Below are positions 41,414 through 51,300 of a stretch of DNA of 64,000 bases, one piece after another. Source of the DNA: Thermoplasmata archaeon (GTDB lineage Archaea > Thermoplasmatota > Thermoplasmata > Lutacidiplasmatales > UBA184); assembly GCA_022750055.1 (NCBI GenBank), contig JAKIWL010000001.1:434001-498000 (forward strand), written 5' to 3'. Position 1 is the first letter of the stretch; each line of letters starts with the position of its first letter. The translations under genes and the position numbers were made by a program. The notes under the pieces are model-generated. The model did no database searches. It worked only from the letters and a program-made list of their open reading frames with translations, and was not told the origin of the DNA.

Positions 41414-41526
41414 TCGGGCGAGGCCGAATTCGCTCCTCCCGTTCCATCGGCCTCGGTCCGCAGCGGGCGAATCGGGGTCCAAAGGAACTAAACCTCCCCC
41501 CGGTTCCCGAACCTCGGGGGCCGATC

Positions 41527-42267
41527 GTGGGTAACCGTCTCGAGTTCGACGAGATCCGTTCGACCCAGGACGAAGCGATCCGGCGGGTCCGCGAGGGGGC
41601 CGGGGCCGGACTCACGGTCGTCGCGCGCCGCCAGCAACGCGGCCGCGGACGTCTCGAACACACCTGGTCCTCGCCGCTGGGCGGGCTCTATCTGTCGATG
41701 GCGGTCCCGGAACCGAAGCTCGAGTCCAGCCTCGTTCCGGTCGCCATCGGTGCTCTACTTTCCGAGGCCCTCGGGGAACGGTACGGCCTCGACACCCTGG
41801 TCAAGTGGCCGAACGACGTCCTGGTCCGGACGCCCGGGCGCCCGTTGCGAAAGCTCGCCGGGATCCTCGTCGACCGGGTCCCGTTGCCCGGGGTGGGATC
41901 AGTGCTCGTGGTCGGGATCGGCGTGAACGCGGCCACCGTTCGACCCGAACTCCCCGCACCGCTCTCCGAGCGGGTCGCGATCCTCTCCGAGCTCGCCGGT
42001 CGAACGGTCGAGCCGGCGGAGGTCGAACCCCTCGCGACCGGGGCGATCGCCGAGGTCCTGAGACTCCTCGACTCCCCCGAGGGCCGACGAACGCTCTGGG
42101 AACGCTGCCGCGCCGCGCTCTATGGAGTGGGCCGCCCGGTTCGCGTCGACGGCCGGGACGCCGGCGTGATCCGGGACCTGGCGGAGGACGGCGCACTTCT
42201 GGTCGGCCGGGGCGCCGAGATCGAGACGATCCGCTCCGGCGAGGTCGAGGTCGAGGGAACGCCATGA
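41527..42267 (+). CDS. birA: Biotin--protein ligase, catalytic type without DNA-binding domain
   Basis: The 246-residue protein starts at GTG 41527. FDEIRSTQDEA, ARRQQRGRGRLEHTWSSPLGG, VKWPNDVLV and KLAGILVD are the ATP and biotin binding motifs, and the C-terminal SH3-like domain has DLAEDGALLV. No HTH precedes it, so it is not a repressor. It attaches biotin to the carrier protein at 45343-45888. It overlaps the next gene by 4 nt (ATGA), opening the biotin operon; an AACTAAAC box lies about 40 nt upstream. Confidence 0.93.
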   Translation: MGNRLEFDEIRSTQDEAIRRVREGAGAGLTVVARRQQRGRGRLEHTWSSPLGGLYLSMAVPEPKLESSLVPVAIGALLSEALGERYGLDTLVKWPNDVLVRTPGRPLRKLAGILVDRVPLPGVGSVLVVGIGVNAATVRPELPAPLSERVAILSELAGRTVEPAEVEPLATGAIAEVLRLLDSPEGRRTLWERCRAALYGVGRPVRVDGRDAGVIRDLAEDGALLVGRGAEIETIRSGEVEVEGTP

Positions 42268-43817
42268 GCGACCCCTACGAGGTCTGGCGCGAGCGGATCG
42301 CACGTTCCCGAGAGGGCGGAGGGGCCGAACGCAACCGCAAGCAGGCCGAGGCGGGAAAGCTCGGCGCTCGGGCTCGGTTGGAGGCGCTCTTCGATCCAGG
42401 ATCGTTCACGGAGCTCGGCGAGCTGGTCACCCATCGCGCGACCGCCTTCGGGGTCGGGGAGCGGCGGATCCCGGGGGACGGGGTGGTCGTCGGATTCGGC
42501 GAGGTGGACGGTCGGCGAGTCGCCGCGTTCGCCCAGGATGCGACGGCGTTCGGGGGGGCGCTCGGAGAGGCGCACGCCGAGAAGATCGTCCGCGTGATGC
42601 AGCTGGCCCACCGCTCTGGCATCCCGATCGTGGGCCTCAACGACTCCGGGGGCGCCCGGATCCAGGAGGGCGTGATGAGCCTCGCCGGATACGGGGAGGT
42701 CTTCTTCGAGAACGTGACGCTCTCGGGGGTGGTCCCGCAGCTCTCGGTCATCCTCGGCGCGTGCGCGGGCGGCGCGGTCTACTCCCCGGCGATCACCGAC
42801 TTCGTGATCATGCGTCGCGGGACGGGAGAGATGTACATCACCGGACCGGACGTCATCCGGGCGGTCACCGGCGAACAGGTCAGCGCCGAGGAGCTCGGCG
42901 GGGCCGACACGCACGCGACGAAGAGCGGGGTCTCCCATTTTACCGCCGACACCGACGAGGAGGCGATCCGTCTCGCCCGGCGCCTCCTGTCCTACCTACC
43001 GCTCAACAACCTCGACGACCCCCCCGCGGCACCCCCCATCGAACCTTCCCCTTCCCAGGGTCTCCAGGGCCTCTCCAACGTCGTCCCGGTCGACGCGAAC
43101 GCTCCCTACGACGTCCACGATGTCATCGACCGGGTCGTCGACGCCGACAGCGTGCTGGAGGTCCAGGCCTCGTACGCCCCGAACATCGTGACCGAGTTCG
43201 CTCGAGTGAACGGCGAGGCGGTCGGGGTCGTGGCGAACCAACCCACCCACCTCGCGGGTTGCCTCGACATCGCGGCCTCCTCCAAGGCGGCCCGGTTCGT
43301 CCGCTTCCTCGACGCGTTCAACTTCCCCATCGTCACGTTCGTCGACGTGCCGGGCTTCTTGCCCGGGACCCAGGAGGAGCACGGCGGGATCATCCGGCAC
43401 GGCGCGAAGCTACTGTATGCCTACGCGGAGGCGACCGTCCCCAAGCTCACGGTGATCCTGAGGAAGGCCTACGGGGGAGCGTACGTCGTCATGTGCTCCA
43501 AGCACCTGGGCGGCGACCTCAACTACGCCTGGCCGACCGCCGAGATCGCGGTCATGGGGGCCGAGGGAGCGGTCAGCATCCTGTTCCGACGGGAGCTCGG
43601 GAAAGCGGAGGGGGCCGAGCGAGGGGCCCTCCAGGCGAGGCTCGTCGGGGAGTACCGCTCCGAGTTCCTGAACCCCTACCTCGCGGCCGAGCGCGGCTAC
43701 GTCGACTCGGTCATCGACCCGGCCGAAACCCGGGCCCGCCTCGTCGAGGGTCTGCGCACGCTCCGCCCGAAACGCGAGGACCGCCCGCCCCGCAAGCACG
43801 GGAATCTACCCCTCTAA
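42264..43817 (+). CDS. pccB: Acyl-CoA carboxyltransferase subunit (PccB / transcarboxylase 12S type)
   Basis: The 517-residue protein has the two crotonase-like halves: ARARLEALFDPGSF, FAQDATAFGGALGEAHAEKI, GLNDSGGARIQEG, GACAGGAVYSPAITDF, and in the second half NQPTHLAGCLDI, FVDVPGFLPGTQEEHGGIIRHGAKLLYAY and KAYGGAYVVM. This is the propionyl/methylmalonyl-CoA type. It moves a carboxyl group between biotin and acyl-CoA. It is followed by the 5S-type subunit and the carrier, which together match a transcarboxylase. Confidence 0.94.
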   Translation: MSDPYEVWRERIARSREGGGAERNRKQAEAGKLGARARLEALFDPGSFTELGELVTHRATAFGVGERRIPGDGVVVGFGEVDGRRVAAFAQDATAFGGALGEAHAEKIVRVMQLAHRSGIPIVGLNDSGGARIQEGVMSLAGYGEVFFENVTLSGVVPQLSVILGACAGGAVYSPAITDFVIMRRGTGEMYITGPDVIRAVTGEQVSAEELGGADTHATKSGVSHFTADTDEEAIRLARRLLSYLPLNNLDDPPAAPPIEPSPSQGLQGLSNVVPVDANAPYDVHDVIDRVVDADSVLEVQASYAPNIVTEFARVNGEAVGVVANQPTHLAGCLDIAASSKAARFVRFLDAFNFPIVTFVDVPGFLPGTQEEHGGIIRHGAKLLYAYAEATVPKLTVILRKAYGGAYVVMCSKHLGGDLNYAWPTAEIAVMGAEGAVSILFRRELGKAEGAERGALQARLVGEYRSEFLNPYLAAERGYVDSVIDPAETRARLVEGLRTLRPKREDRPPRKHGNLPL

Positions 43818-43844
43818 CGGAGGGGGACGACGGGACGGGCCTCG

Positions 43845-45371
43845 ATGGTCGGCATCACCGAGACGATCCTACGGGACGGACACCAGTCGCTCATCGCGAC
43901 GCGCATGCGCACCCGCCACATGCTGCCGGCCGCCGAGCGGCTCGACGCGATCGGGTACCGTTCGCTCGAGGTCTGGGGCGGAGCGACGTTCGACGTATGC
44001 CTTCGCTACCTGAAGGAGGACCCGTGGGAGCGATTGCGCCTGCTGAAAAAGGCGATGCCGAAGACGCCCCTCCAGATGCTGCTGCGGGGCCAGAACCTCG
44101 TCGGGTACCGCCCGTATGCGGACGACCTGGTCGATGCGTTCGTCGAACGTGCGGCGCGCGGCGGGATCGATGTGTTCCGGGTCTTCGACGCGCTCAACGA
44201 CCCGAACAACATGGAGAGCGCGCTTCGCGCCGTCCAGCGCCACGGGGCTCGGGCCCAAGGGACGATCTGCTACACACGCTCCCCCGTCCACACCCTCGAA
44301 GCGTTCGTCTCCCTCGGTCATCGGCTCGCCGAGCTCGGAGCCGACGAGATCTGCATCAAGGACATGGCCGGGTTTCTCCCTCCGAACGACGCCACCGCGC
44401 TCACCAGGGCGCTCCTTCGCGAGGTCGGCCTGCCCGTCGTGGTCCACACGCATTCCTCTAGCGGCATGGCGACCTTGAGCTGCCTGGCCGCGGCCGAAGC
44501 GGGGGCGAGCAGCGTCGACGCAGCGCTCTCGCCGTTCTCGGGGGGCACGAGCCAGCCCCCGACCGAGACCCTCGTGGGGGCGATGCAGTCCACCTCGCTC
44601 GACCCCCGGCTCGACCTGGGCGCACTCGCGGACCTCGCCGGATACTTCTCCGAGGTCCTCGAACATTACCGACCGCTCCTCAACCCTCGATCTCTTCAGA
44701 CCGACCCCGGCATCCTCGTCCACCAGGTGCCGGGCGGCATGCTATCGAACCTCCTCTCCCAGCTGAAGGATCAGGACTCCCTCGGTCGCCTCACCGAGGT
44801 CCTCGCGGAGATCCCCCGCGTCCGGGCCGACCTCGGGTACCCTCCTCTCGTCACACCGACGAGCCAGATCGTCGGGATCCAGGCGGTGCTCAACGTCCTC
44901 GCCGGGAGCCGATACCGCGACGTAACCCGGGAGGTCCGCGACTACGTCAGGGGCGTCTACGGGGCCGCGCCCGGTCCCATCGACCCGGCACTCTCCCAAC
45001 GGATCCTCGCCGCACAGCCCGCCGTCACGGGCCGACCGGCCGACCGGCTGCCGCCGGAGCTCGCGAAGGCCCTCGAGGAGGTCCGGTCGGTCGTTCCGGC
45101 CGCGGACCTCGCGGAGGCCCTGTCGTATGCGCTCTTCCCGATGATCTTCCGGTCCTTTGTCGCGTCGCGTTCGCGGGGGCTCAGCTGGGAGATCCTGACG
45201 AGCGCCGGACTCGGCGTGGTGGGCGCCCTGCGGTCCGCGCCCGCCTCCAGGCCGACGGGAGCGCCGGCGCGCTTGCCCCCGGCCCGCTCGGCCTGGGCCC
45301 TCGAGGGACGAAGCCGATCGCACGCTCCGGGAGGTTGGGTCCGTGAAGGTCACGGTCGTAATCGACGGTGA
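43845..45371 (+). CDS. Pyruvate/oxaloacetate carboxyltransferase (PycB/OadA, transcarboxylase 5S type)
   Basis: The 508-residue protein is a TIM-barrel carboxyltransferase. ITETILRDGHQSLIATR carries the metal Asp, GIDVFRVFDALND and EICIKDMAGFL the carboxylatable Lys, and VVVHTHSSSGMA the two metal His. A C-terminal helical domain follows (PGGMLSNLLSQLKDQ), and the last 60 residues are low-complexity and lack the biotinyl domain, which is encoded by the next gene, overlapping by 29 nt. It carboxylates pyruvate from biotin or decarboxylates oxaloacetate. No sodium-pump subunits are seen. Confidence 0.92.
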   Translation: MVGITETILRDGHQSLIATRMRTRHMLPAAERLDAIGYRSLEVWGGATFDVCLRYLKEDPWERLRLLKKAMPKTPLQMLLRGQNLVGYRPYADDLVDAFVERAARGGIDVFRVFDALNDPNNMESALRAVQRHGARAQGTICYTRSPVHTLEAFVSLGHRLAELGADEICIKDMAGFLPPNDATALTRALLREVGLPVVVHTHSSSGMATLSCLAAAEAGASSVDAALSPFSGGTSQPPTETLVGAMQSTSLDPRLDLGALADLAGYFSEVLEHYRPLLNPRSLQTDPGILVHQVPGGMLSNLLSQLKDQDSLGRLTEVLAEIPRVRADLGYPPLVTPTSQIVGIQAVLNVLAGSRYRDVTREVRDYVRGVYGAAPGPIDPALSQRILAAQPAVTGRPADRLPPELAKALEEVRSVVPAADLAEALSYALFPMIFRSFVASRSRGLSWEILTSAGLGVVGALRSAPASRPTGAPARLPPARSAWALEGRSRSHAPGGWVREGHGRNRR

Positions 45372-45888
45372 GACGCGGGAGGTCGACGTGGACCTCGCTA
45401 CCGGGACGGTCCGGGTCGGGGAGCGGACCTTCCCGATGACGGTCGTTTCGCGCTCGCTCGATGGGGCCGAACTCGACCTCGCCGGGGAGCACGTCACCGT
45501 CCGTGACTGGCCGGCCGATCAGCCGACCCCCGAGAACTCGGTCACGGTCGACGGCGAACGGTTTGCCGTGAGCGTACGCACCGAGGGAGAACGGGCCTCC
45601 GGGCGGCCGCCCCCGGCCTACGGTCCGGGTCCCAGCCCGAACCGGGCTGCGGTCGGGCCCGTGTCCTTCGATGCGATCGTGCCGCCGATGCCCGGCCGGG
45701 TGATCGAGCTCCGCGTCCGAGACGGGCAGCGGGTCGAGGCGGGCGAGGTGCTCTTGGTGCTCGAGGCGATGAAGATGCGCAACGAGATCCAATCCCCCAG
45801 GGCGGGCGTGGTCCGGGACGTGCGGGTCTCGGCCGGGGACTCGGTGAAGGGACGCGAGGCGATGCTCCGCGTGGTCGCCGAACCGTAG
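45343..45888 (+). CDS. Biotin carboxyl carrier protein
   Basis: A 181-residue protein starting at GTG 45343. A beta-rich N-terminal domain (KVTVVIDGETREVDVDLATG) is followed by a Pro-rich linker near residue 88-100 and the biotinyl domain PMPGRVIELRVRDGQRVEAG with EAMKM, Lys144 being the biotin site. It is the moving arm between carboxyltransferase subunits. It lies at the end of the biotin operon and overlaps the previous gene by 29 nt, implying tight coupling. Confidence 0.93.
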   Translation: MKVTVVIDGETREVDVDLATGTVRVGERTFPMTVVSRSLDGAELDLAGEHVTVRDWPADQPTPENSVTVDGERFAVSVRTEGERASGRPPPAYGPGPSPNRAAVGPVSFDAIVPPMPGRVIELRVRDGQRVEAGEVLLVLEAMKMRNEIQSPRAGVVRDVRVSAGDSVKGREAMLRVVAEP

Positions 45889-45907
45889 GACCGAACCGCC
45901 CCCGGCG

Positions 45908-46249
45908 CTAGAACGTCTGGACCGCGTGGCCGCACGCGGGACATCGTAGCGCGCCGCGGGAGAGCGAGGTTCCGCAGAACGCGCAGAATTCGAGCGCGAC
46001 CGCGGGCCCCGAGGTCAGGGGCGGGCCATTCGCGAGCGCGTTGGGAGGCGGGCGGGGCGGGGAAGGGTGGCGGCTTCCGGGAACCGGGCGGCCCATCCCG
46101 GGCAGGCGAAAGACGAAGAAGCTCGCGACGAGCCAGAACAACAGGCCGTAGAACACGTAGACCCCAAGGGCAGGGAGGAGGAACTGGACGACCAGGGCGG
46201 CGACGAGCACGACGGCGTAGACCGCGAGGACCGCCGTGCGAACGATCAT
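45908..46249 (-). CDS. Small membrane protein with C-terminal zinc ribbon
   Basis: The 113-residue protein has two N-terminal hydrophobic helices (AVLAVYAVVLVAALVVQFLL and VYVFYGLLFWLVASFFVF). A Pro-rich linker and a zinc ribbon with CAFCGTSL and CPACGHAV follow. Such ribbon tails are common in archaeal membrane proteins of unknown role. A TTAATAC box at 46280-46286 lies about 26 nt before a point near the ATG at 46249. Confidence 0.7.
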   Translation of the reverse strand: MIVRTAVLAVYAVVLVAALVVQFLLPALGVYVFYGLLFWLVASFFVFRLPGMGRPVPGSRHPSPPRPPPNALANGPPLTSGPAVALEFCAFCGTSLSRGALRCPACGHAVQTF

Positions 46250-46858
46250 GGGCAGCGGGGCGATCGGACCCGCGCCCGCGTATTAAGCCGCCGCTCGTCG
46301 CGGTCTCAATTCAACTCTCTCCAGCTCGTTTTGGTCCATCGATGTAATCGTTCTTTGTCGTGGATGGCCCTGCCGCCACTTCCCGCCCTCGTGAAACAGT
46401 TGGAACGCTTTCATGTGGGTCCGACGATTCCGAGCGCCCTCTGCTAGCGGGTTGGAGCTACCCTTTCCGCCTGGACCCAGGGGGCGTTCCAGCGGATCGC
46501 GTCGTACAGGGCACCCACCCGCGTCGTACATGTGAACCCTCGGGGGACTTCTTCGGAATCTCCCCGATGCGGAGGCCGGCTCGGCCACCCGGACTGGCGA
46601 AGGTCGGTGTGGGGTGGCTGACAGGGGGACTTTCATCGAGACCGGGCGGCGGCGACTTCGATCGTGGCTCGGGGAGAGGTCTTCCTACGGGGAACGGCTC
46701 TTTCCACGGGAAGGCTCAACGCGCTTCTAGAGGCGGCTCGATGGAGTTCCGAACGGGATTCGGCGGGCGGCTGGTGAAAGGAGACGAAGCGAAGTTCACC
46801 AAGTAGTCATCGAGGTTCGGTGAAAGAGGAGTAATAGCTCGGCACGTTGGCGCGCGGC
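46250..46858. other. 609-nt region without a convincing gene; stable hairpins, candidate ncRNA
   Basis: The stretch between the zinc-ribbon gene and rtcB is less GC-rich at its left side and its open frames have no coding character. It holds a hairpin at 46540-46567 (TCGGGG/CCCCGA outer stem, TTC/GAA inner stem, TTCG loop closed by C-G), a second at 46574-46586 (GGCCG/CGGCC), and an 11-bp direct repeat CGCGTCGTACA at 46498-46508 and 46520-46530. A structured RNA or a regulatory region is possible. The rtcB promoter lies at its right end. Confidence 0.4.
46832..46837 (+). promoter_or_regulatory. TATA box for rtcB
   Basis: TAATAG is centred about 25 nt before GTG 46859. It predicts a leaderless transcript that starts at this GTG, which places the TTG at 46847 outside the message. 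Confidence 0.5.
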
Positions 46859-48304
46859 GTGCTCCAACGGCCCTCGCTCCAGCGGATCGACGAATTCACC
46901 TACGAGATCCCCCGCTCGGAAGCGGAGGGGATGCGCGTGGCCGGTCGGCTCTACACGAGCGAGCGATTGCTTGCGGCCGCCGAGGGGGACCCGTCGCTCC
47001 AGCAGCTGAAGAACGTCGCCACCCTTCCCGGGATCTGCGGCCGCGCCTACGCCATGCCTGACATCCACTTCGGCTACGGGTTCCCGGTGGGTGGGGTCGC
47101 CGCGTTCGACCTGTCGGAGGGGGTCGTCTCCCCCGGTGGGATCGGCTACGACATCAACTGCGGGGTCCGCCTCCTGAAGACCCCGTTCCGCGTCGACGAG
47201 GTCAACGCGAGGCTGCGGCCCCTCGTGGACGCGCTCTACCGGGAGGTCCCGACCGGCGTGGGGTCGAAGGGCGGCGTCACCCTGACTCATGCCGATATGG
47301 AGGAGGTGCTCGCGGGCGGGTCGCGCTGGGCGGTCAGCCAGGGCCACGGCCGCCCCTCCGACCTGCCGGTCCAGGAGGAGGAGGGCCGCTTCGAGCGGGC
47401 CGACCCGTCGGCAGTGAGCGACGTCGCCAAGAAGCGGGGTCTGCGCCAGCTCGGCACGCTCGGTTCGGGCAACCACTTCCTCGAGGTCCAGGCGGTCGAC
47501 GAGCTGTTCTACCCGGAGTTCGCCGACGCGCTCGGCTTGCGTCCGGGCCTCGCCGTCGTGATGCTGCATACCGGATCGCGCGGCCTGGGCCACCAGGTCG
47601 CGACCGACTACATCCACGAGATGGACCGCTACCTGCTCAGCACGGGGGTCGAGCTCGTCGACCGCCAGCTCTCCTGCGCGCCCGTCGGCTCGGAGTCGGG
47701 CCAGCGTTACCTCTCGGCCATGGCGGCCGGGGCGAACTTCGCCTGGGCGAACCGCCAGCTCATCACGGAGGGGGTCCGGCGCGCGTTCGCTTCCGTGCTC
47801 GGTTCCGGGTCGGAGGAGATCGAGGTCGTCTACGACATCGCCCATAACATCGCCAAGCTCGAGGAGCACCGGGTCGACGGAGCCCCACGCCGGGTCCTCG
47901 TCCACCGCAAAGGGGCCACGCGGGCCTTCCCCGCCGGTCGGGAGGAGGTCCCGGAGGCGTACCGACGGTTCGGCCAACCCGTGCTGATCCCCGGAGACAT
48001 GGGCACGGCGAGCTACGTGCTCGTCGGCCTGCCGACCTCGCTAGATCGGTCGTTCGGGTCGTCCTGCCACGGGGCGGGCCGGCTGCTCTCGCGTCACGCG
48101 GCGGTGCGAAAGTTCCGCTACGAGGAGGTGACCCGCCACCTCGAGGGAAAGGGGATCGTCGTGCGCGCCGCCTCCCGGGAAGGCGTTACGGAGGAGGCGC
48201 CCGGGGCCTACAAGGACGTCGAGGAGGTGGTCCGCGTCGCCGAGGGCGCCGGACTCACCCGCCGCGTCGCGCGCCTTCGTCCGCTCGGGGTCGTGAAGGG
48301 GTGA
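46859..48304 (+). CDS. rtcB: RNA-splicing ligase RtcB
   Basis: The protein has 481 residues from GTG 46859; an in-frame TTG at 46847 would add four. It carries YAMPDIHFGYGFPVGGVAAF, GGIGYDINCGVRLL (metal Cys), LGSGNHFLEV, MLHTGSRGLGHQV, VVYDIAHNIAKLEEH and GSSCHGAGR, whose His is the guanylylated residue. It joins a 2',3'-cyclic phosphate or 3'-phosphate end to a 5'-OH end with GTP and manganese, so it ligates tRNA exons after splicing-endonuclease cuts. The interrupted tRNA-Lys in this window is a natural substrate. Its 3' end overlaps the sedolisin gene by 50 nt. Confidence 0.96.
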   Translation: MLQRPSLQRIDEFTYEIPRSEAEGMRVAGRLYTSERLLAAAEGDPSLQQLKNVATLPGICGRAYAMPDIHFGYGFPVGGVAAFDLSEGVVSPGGIGYDINCGVRLLKTPFRVDEVNARLRPLVDALYREVPTGVGSKGGVTLTHADMEEVLAGGSRWAVSQGHGRPSDLPVQEEEGRFERADPSAVSDVAKKRGLRQLGTLGSGNHFLEVQAVDELFYPEFADALGLRPGLAVVMLHTGSRGLGHQVATDYIHEMDRYLLSTGVELVDRQLSCAPVGSESGQRYLSAMAAGANFAWANRQLITEGVRRAFASVLGSGSEEIEVVYDIAHNIAKLEEHRVDGAPRRVLVHRKGATRAFPAGREEVPEAYRRFGQPVLIPGDMGTASYVLVGLPTSLDRSFGSSCHGAGRLLSRHAAVRKFRYEEVTRHLEGKGIVVRAASREGVTEEAPGAYKDVEEVVRVAEGAGLTRRVARLRPLGVVKG

Positions 48305-51300
48305 CGGGCGCTCGGCCCTTCGGACGGGGTCGGACCGGGCGCCTTCCCCGCCAGGACACGACGGCGAGGACGACGGCGATACCGGCTGCGAGGATCGTGA
48401 GGGCGGTGGCGAGCTCGAGCGGGCCGGCGTCCATTCCCGCCGGTTGCCTCACCATTCGGGCCCAGACGCTGAAGTTCGCGCTCGCGTTCCCGTAGAACCC
48501 CCGGGAGACCGACCACACATAGACCGTGTAGGGTCCGGCCTGCGTGGGGGCGGTGAGGCTGAAGTTCGCGTAGCCGACCGGATCCGGCGTGACGGCGAGG
48601 AGCGGGGCCGTCGCGTTGGTCGGAGGCGGGGCGGAGGCTTTCAGAACGATCAAGCGAACGGAGGAGTGGGTCAACGAACAGTTCGGAACGGCGAAGACGC
48701 CGCAGGCGGCTCCCTCCCACACCGAGAGGGGGAAGGTCGAGCCGGCGATCGCCGTCGTCGGGAGGCCGGAGATCGCAAGGGTCAGGGCGGTGGTGGCGTA
48801 GACGAGGACCGCGAACGAGAGGATGGCCGGGTCCCCCAATCGATCGGTCGCGGTCACGTTCGCGAGGTAGGAGCCCGGCGTCGGGTAGGTGTGGTTCACC
48901 GCGCTTCCGTACCCGGTCAGGCCGTCCCCGAAGGTCCAGGCATACTGGTACGGCGCTCCGGCGCCACCCCCGGCATTGGCGGTGAAGCGTACCGATAGCG
49001 GCCCCACCCCGCTCGTCCGGTTCGCGTTGCCGACGACGAATGGGGAGTAGCGTTGGATCCCCGAGACGACGAGCGCCCGCGTCTGCACGAGGCGGTCGCC
49101 GTACGGATCGGAGGCGCGGACGGTCACCGTGTAGTTTCCCGGGGTGAGGTAGGTGTGGTTCCCATACGGCCCGACCGCACTCGCTCCGTCCCCGAACGCC
49201 CAGCTGATCGAGGGGGAGGGCATCCCCGAGGCGAGGGCGCTCCCCCGCAGCGGGAAGGGCGTGACGCCGGCCACGCCGACCCCCGAGACCACGAGGCTCA
49301 GCGCGGTAGCGTTCCCTTCCTGGGGGGGATCGAGCGGGATCGTCAGGTTGAGCCATCGGCCCGTCGCGTCCTCGGCCTCCAGGCCGATCGACCGGGGACA
49401 GGTGGACGGGCTCCCGCAGCCGTCGTAGGGGTAGGTCTCGTTCACGGGTGAGCCGAACGCCGAGGCGTTGTTGCCGAGGCTCCAGTGGATCCGATAGGGC
49501 GAAAGGGCGCCGCTCGCCTGGGCCGTGAACGTGGTCGCGACGCCGACCGGGACGTCGAGCGCCGGCGTGATCGTCGCGGTCAGCATCGTCGAGGGAGGAG
49601 GGCCCGAAGGGTACGCGTCGATGAGGAACGCGCTCGAGGCGTGCCCTCCAAAACCGTCGGAAGCGAGCGCGGTCGCGACGTAGAAACCCGGATTCGGATA
49701 GGTGTGGGCGCTGACCGCCCCGGTCGCGTTCGTTCCGTCCCCGAACTCCCAGTGCGTCAGCGTAGCGTTCGCGAGGTGGCCCCCCGTCAGCGCGGCGGAG
49801 AAGTTCACGAGGAGCGGGGCGGTCCCCGATCCCACCGAAGCACGGAACGTACCGCTCAGGGCCGGGTACAGGGTGACGTTGGTCGAGGCCGTGGCGGTGG
49901 CGTCGAGGCTATCGGAGACGGTCGCGTTCACGGTGTGGTTGCCGGCCGTCGAGAATATCGGGCACCGGCAGGCCGCCGAGTACGGGTCGTTCGCTGTGTA
50001 CGTGACGCTGTAGGGGGGGAGCCCGCCCGATGGGACTGGCCGGAACACGAACCCCCCAGGGAGGTCAAGTCCGGGCTGGGCGACGGACAGGTTCGTGGTC
50101 AGGGGAGGCGAGAGGAGGCATTGGGGGGTCAGCGCGGTTCCGACCCGCACGGCGACGGCGCTCGATTCCCCGCCGTCCGGTGGAGTAAGCGCATCGGAGG
50201 CGACGACGACCGGGCAGAAGCCGGAGGAATACGGGTAGGCGTGCAGCACTGTCGAGCGATTGGAACCATCGAGGAAGGTGCCGTCGCCGAACAGGAAGGT
50301 GTACGAATACGGGGCGGTTCCGCCGGTGGCATTGGCGACGAGCGTGACCGGCGCCCCGACCGCCGGGTGGACCGGCGAGACGTTCAGGGAGACGGTCAGC
50401 GGCCTCCCGCCCCCCACCACGATCGTCACCGGCTGGGACAGGCTTGAGTTCCCGGCCGAATTGAAGGCTGTGGCGGTCGCAGCAAACACGCCGGGCTGGG
50501 TGAAGGAGTAGGAAGCGTTCCCGTTCACGGTCACGGTCGAGTTCCCGTCCCCGAACCCGACGTCGTAGAAGCCCGACGGCCCCAGCCCCGAGCTCGAGTT
50601 CGCGTGGAAGCGGACCGTGAGCGGGGCGGCCCCGAATCGCGGGCTCGCGGTCAGATCGACCGAGACGGAGGGCGGGACGAACGAGGTGGTTCCGAGCAGC
50701 GGGATCAGCACGAACGCGTTCGGGGTCCCCACCCCGGTGATCGGATCCCACCCCGTGCCGGCCTTGTAGCCGTTGAACCCCGTGGTCACGTCGTGGAAGG
50801 CCGTGGACGCCGAGCTCGAGCGTGCGATCGAATAGAGCGACGGGTTCAGGAAACCGAGGGAGCTGGAGAAATAGGTGTCGGCGTCGGCGGCGATCCCCGC
50901 CCACATCGGCGACGAGAGGCTCGTCCCGGCCTCGACGGTCAACGATCCGGAGATGACGACCTCTGCGCCCGGGCTCGCACCAAGGATCGAGACGTCCGGA
51001 ACGCCGCGCAGCTTCGGCGAGGCCGGGAGACCGGGCCCCGTCTGCCAGTACGGTCGCGGGAAGGGCGAGTACCCGCCGCCGGACCCACCCTGGTTCTGGC
51101 ACCCGGGCGAACTCGTCCCGGAACTGTTGCCAGCCCATCCTCCCTCGGTGACGTAGCCCCCGCTTGACGTGGTCGTGAGGTCGGTTCCGCCCACGCCGGT
51201 CACGTACGGGTCCGAGGCCGGATAGTTCGTCGACACGCCGTTCGTACCGTCGGCGGCCCCGCAATCCCCGGAGGCCGAGAACACGCTGATCCCCTCCGCC

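Noticed and set aside
46283-46806. Open frames on both strands in the gap before rtcB
   Set aside because: They have no family motifs, no coding-like composition and conflicting overlaps; the shared hairpins fit an RNA or spacer better.
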